A DNA stretch of 8,212 nucleotides, from contig DJFA01000031.1 in NCBI GenBank assembly GCA_002431975.1, forward strand, positions 11,985 to 20,196. The letters are read 5' to 3'. A program made the position numbers and the translations under genes. Position 1 is the stretch's first letter; each line of letters starts with the position of its first letter. This DNA is from Ruminococcus sp. UBA5884 (GTDB lineage: Bacteria > Bacillota > Clostridia > Oscillospirales > Ruminococcaceae). Below the pieces are notes generated by a model that was not told the DNA's origin, did no database searches, and saw nothing but the letters and a program-made list of their open reading frames with translations. Of the stretch, positions 6,563 through 8,212 are shown in pieces.

Positions 6563-8212
6563 TTTCTTGCTTACTGCAATTTCCTTGTTTGAAGCATTGT
6601 ATGCCTTTACATATACATCATGTTTTACGCCTTTTGTGAATGTCTGGAATTTATACGGTGAAGCAGTAGTTTTTGCGTTTTTGGTAATGCCGTTGTATAC
6701 TTTATATACTCTGTAGTATGCTGCACCGTCAACTTTATTGAATGTTACTGTACCAGTTGCTGTAACTTTAAGATTTTCAACAGCTTTTACCGTAACAGTT
6801 TTACTCCTGAGAGAATTTCCGTCAGCGTCAAATGCAGTTACATAAATTGTCTTGTTCTGACCTGGATTAAAGCTTATAAATGTATATTTTGTATCTGTAA
6901 CCTGTTTTCCTGTATAGGTTTTACCGCCTACAATCTTACTAACCTTGTAGTATGCAGCGTTTTCAGCAGCTGTCCATGTTACATTGCCGTCTGCATCAAC
7001 CTTAACGTTTGTAGGAACTGTGAGAACTGCTTTCTTTGCAGGTGTAAATTTAACTGATTCGCTTCTGTACTGATTGCCGTCCTTATCGAATGCTATTACA
7101 TAGATTTCATGTTCAACGCCTTCTGCAAGGTTTTGGAATGTATATGAAGTTGCTGTTGCGTCAACCTTTGCATTCTTAGTTGTCTTGCCATACTTCTTGT
7201 ATACTCTGTAGTATGCAGCACCTTCTCCGCCAGTCCATGTTACTGTACCATCAGCTGATACTTTTACATTTTCAGGAGCTGAAACAGGTGTAAACTTAAT
7301 TGATTCGCTCTTGAGAGATTTTCCGTTTCCATCGAATGCAACTACATAGATTTCATGTTCAACGCCCTTTGCAAGGTTCTGGAATGTATATGGTGATGAT
7401 GTAGTCTTTGCGTTTTTGGTTATGCCGTTGTATACTTTATATACTCTATAGTATACAGCACCTTCTCCGCCAGTCCATGTTACCGTGCCGTTTGCATCAA
7501 CTTTTATATTTGCAGGAGCTGTAAGATTTGATTCAACTTCCCATTTGGCATAGATATCTGTTACACCGGCTGTGAATTTTGTTGATGTAAATGCGATTTC
7601 CTTACCGTCTGAATCTTTTGTATACCAGCCTTTGAACACATATCCGTCTTTTGAGAGCGTGCATTCTATATCATCTATATCAAAGCCATAATCTGTAAAT
7701 GTTATATTATCAAGCCCATCATCTCCGTCAATTTCGCATTTTGCAGAAATTCTCTCTTCAGGAGTTCCAAGAATAGCTGACGGGAATTTTTCATATGAAC
7801 TGCTTGTAGGTTTTACAGTTATTGTTTTTCCCTTAGCGTTTTTATATGAGATAACTGCATTATCATAGTTAACATTGATTATTGATTTTGTTTCATCAAC
7901 TTTCCATACAGCTTTAATTGTTACATCTTCTGCACCGATTGCAAACTTTTCAGACTTTGCTGCACTTGTATTATATGTAAGTTCGTTGCCTGCAAAGAAA
8001 TTTTTAATATCATCAGGTGTGAAATATTCCTTTGTTTCAGCGAAATCATTCTTTACAATGCCGTCGATTGTATAGCCGACAAATGTATAGCCTTCCTTTT
8101 CAGGATTTTCTGCCAATGATTCATAATCATCTTTATATTTTCCGTCTGAATCTAATACTCTTGGTTTTCCACTAAAAGCATCAAACACAAATTTAACAGC
8201 AGAAGTATTATT
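6542..8212 (-). CDS. Tandem paralog: B-repeat and Fn3-like secreted protein, 5' end outside the window
   Basis: This is the C-terminal 556 residues of a second protein of the same family; the frame is open to the window edge, so its signal peptide and start are not visible. Visible residues 1 to about 229 match residues 1321-1559 of the neighbouring protein and contain two B-repeat-like units (cores GYTFVGY and GYVFKGW, each closing with KAVW or YAKW). Residues 230-556 are four Fn3-like modules against six in the neighbour. The protein ends in the same VTVTAK with no anchor motif. A GTG codon at 8186-8188 could be mistaken for a start, but it has no Shine-Dalgarno and the homology runs straight through it. 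The gene lies 222 bp upstream of its paralog in the direction of transcription, with its own terminator between. It probably arose with the neighbour by gene duplication and has since changed module number. Function is unknown; a surface-exposed structural or binding role is inferred. Confidence 0.93.
   Translation of the reverse strand, partial: NNTSAVKFVFDAFSGKPRVLDSDGKYKDDYESLAENPEKEGYTFVGYTIDGIVKNDFAETKEYFTPDDIKNFFAGNELTYNTSAAKSEKFAIGAEDVTIKAVWKVDETKSIINVNYDNAVISYKNAKGKTITVKPTSSSYEKFPSAILGTPEERISAKCEIDGDDGLDNITFTDYGFDIDDIECTLSKDGYVFKGWYTKDSDGKEIAFTSTKFTAGVTDIYAKWEVESNLTAPANIKVDANGTVTWTGGEGAVYYRVYKVYNGITKNAKTTSSPYTFQNLAKGVEHEIYVVAFDGNGKSLKSESIKFTPVSAPENVKVSADGTVTWTGGEGAAYYRVYKKYGKTTKNAKVDATATSYTFQNLAEGVEHEIYVIAFDKDGNQYRSESVKFTPAKKAVLTVPTNVKVDADGNVTWTAAENAAYYKVSKIVGGKTYTGKQVTDTKYTFISFNPGQNKTIYVTAFDADGNSLRSKTVTVKAVENLKVTATGTVTFNKVDGAAYYRVYKVYNGITKNAKTTASPYKFQTFTKGVKHDVYVKAYNASNKEIAVSKKVTVTAK
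6545..7525 (-). repeat. Array of four Fn3-like modules in the partial paralog
   Basis: The modules lie at 7280-7525, 7025-7279, 6782-7024 and 6545-6781. The last two correspond to modules five and six of the neighbour without indels, at a constant offset of 6381 bases. The second is a mosaic: its first half (TGGEGAAYY) matches the neighbour's modules one and two, and its second half (KKYGKTTKNAKVDATATSY) matches the neighbour's module four. The array is exactly 166 residues shorter than the neighbour's, which is two modules. Confidence 0.88.
7526..8212 (-). repeat. Two B-repeat-like units in the partial paralog
   Basis: The first unit, cut by the window edge, has core GYTFVGY and ends in TIKAVW. 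The second has core GYVFKGW and ends in IYAKW. Both align with residues about 1321-1558 of the neighbouring protein. The second is well conserved, whereas the stretch just before GYTFVGY differs strongly in sequence and length. Confidence 0.75.

Noticed and set aside
8186..8188. GTG as the start of the second gene
   Set aside because: No Shine-Dalgarno precedes it, the frame is open to the window edge, there is no signal peptide, and it aligns to the middle of the neighbouring protein.

Overview
This AT-rich window carries two tandem paralogous genes, both on the minus strand, that encode very large secreted multidomain repeat proteins. The protein style is a long surface protein with InlB B-type (Listeria-Bacteroides) repeats and fibronectin-III-like modules, no catalytic domain, strong GGAGG ribosome binding sites and AT-rich promoters. 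It points to a low-GC gut or rumen member of the Bacillota (Clostridia; a Ruminococcus-like genome is plausible). The genus is inferred from style only, without any marker gene.

Layout by + coordinates. Positions 1-96 may hold the last codons of a convergent plus-strand gene. Positions 97-134 are a terminator hairpin. Positions 161-6319 are a complete minus-strand gene for a 2052-residue secreted protein. From its N terminus this protein has a signal peptide, then a roughly 490-residue supermodule present twice (B-repeat, variant B-repeat, and a region of about 330 residues that I cannot assign). Five more B-repeat-like units and six Fn3-like modules follow up to the stop. Positions 6320-6541 are intergenic and hold, in minus-strand order, the upstream gene's terminator, a promoter, a 5' UTR hairpin and the Shine-Dalgarno sequence. 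Positions 6542-8212 are the 3' part of the second paralog, which is cut by the window edge. It matches the C-terminal third of the first protein but has four Fn3-like modules instead of six.

Each gene appears to be its own transcription unit: a terminator follows each stop, and a promoter sits directly behind the upstream gene's terminator. The products look like structural, adhesive or spacer proteins for the cell surface or its surroundings. Neither carries a sortase, dockerin, SLH or transmembrane anchor at the C terminus. The main points of interest are the unassigned duplicated region, the exact two-module length difference between the paralogs, and an inverted pair of ribosome-binding-site-like repeats bracketing the first gene. 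No RNA genes, CRISPR arrays, insertion sequences or enzymes were seen.
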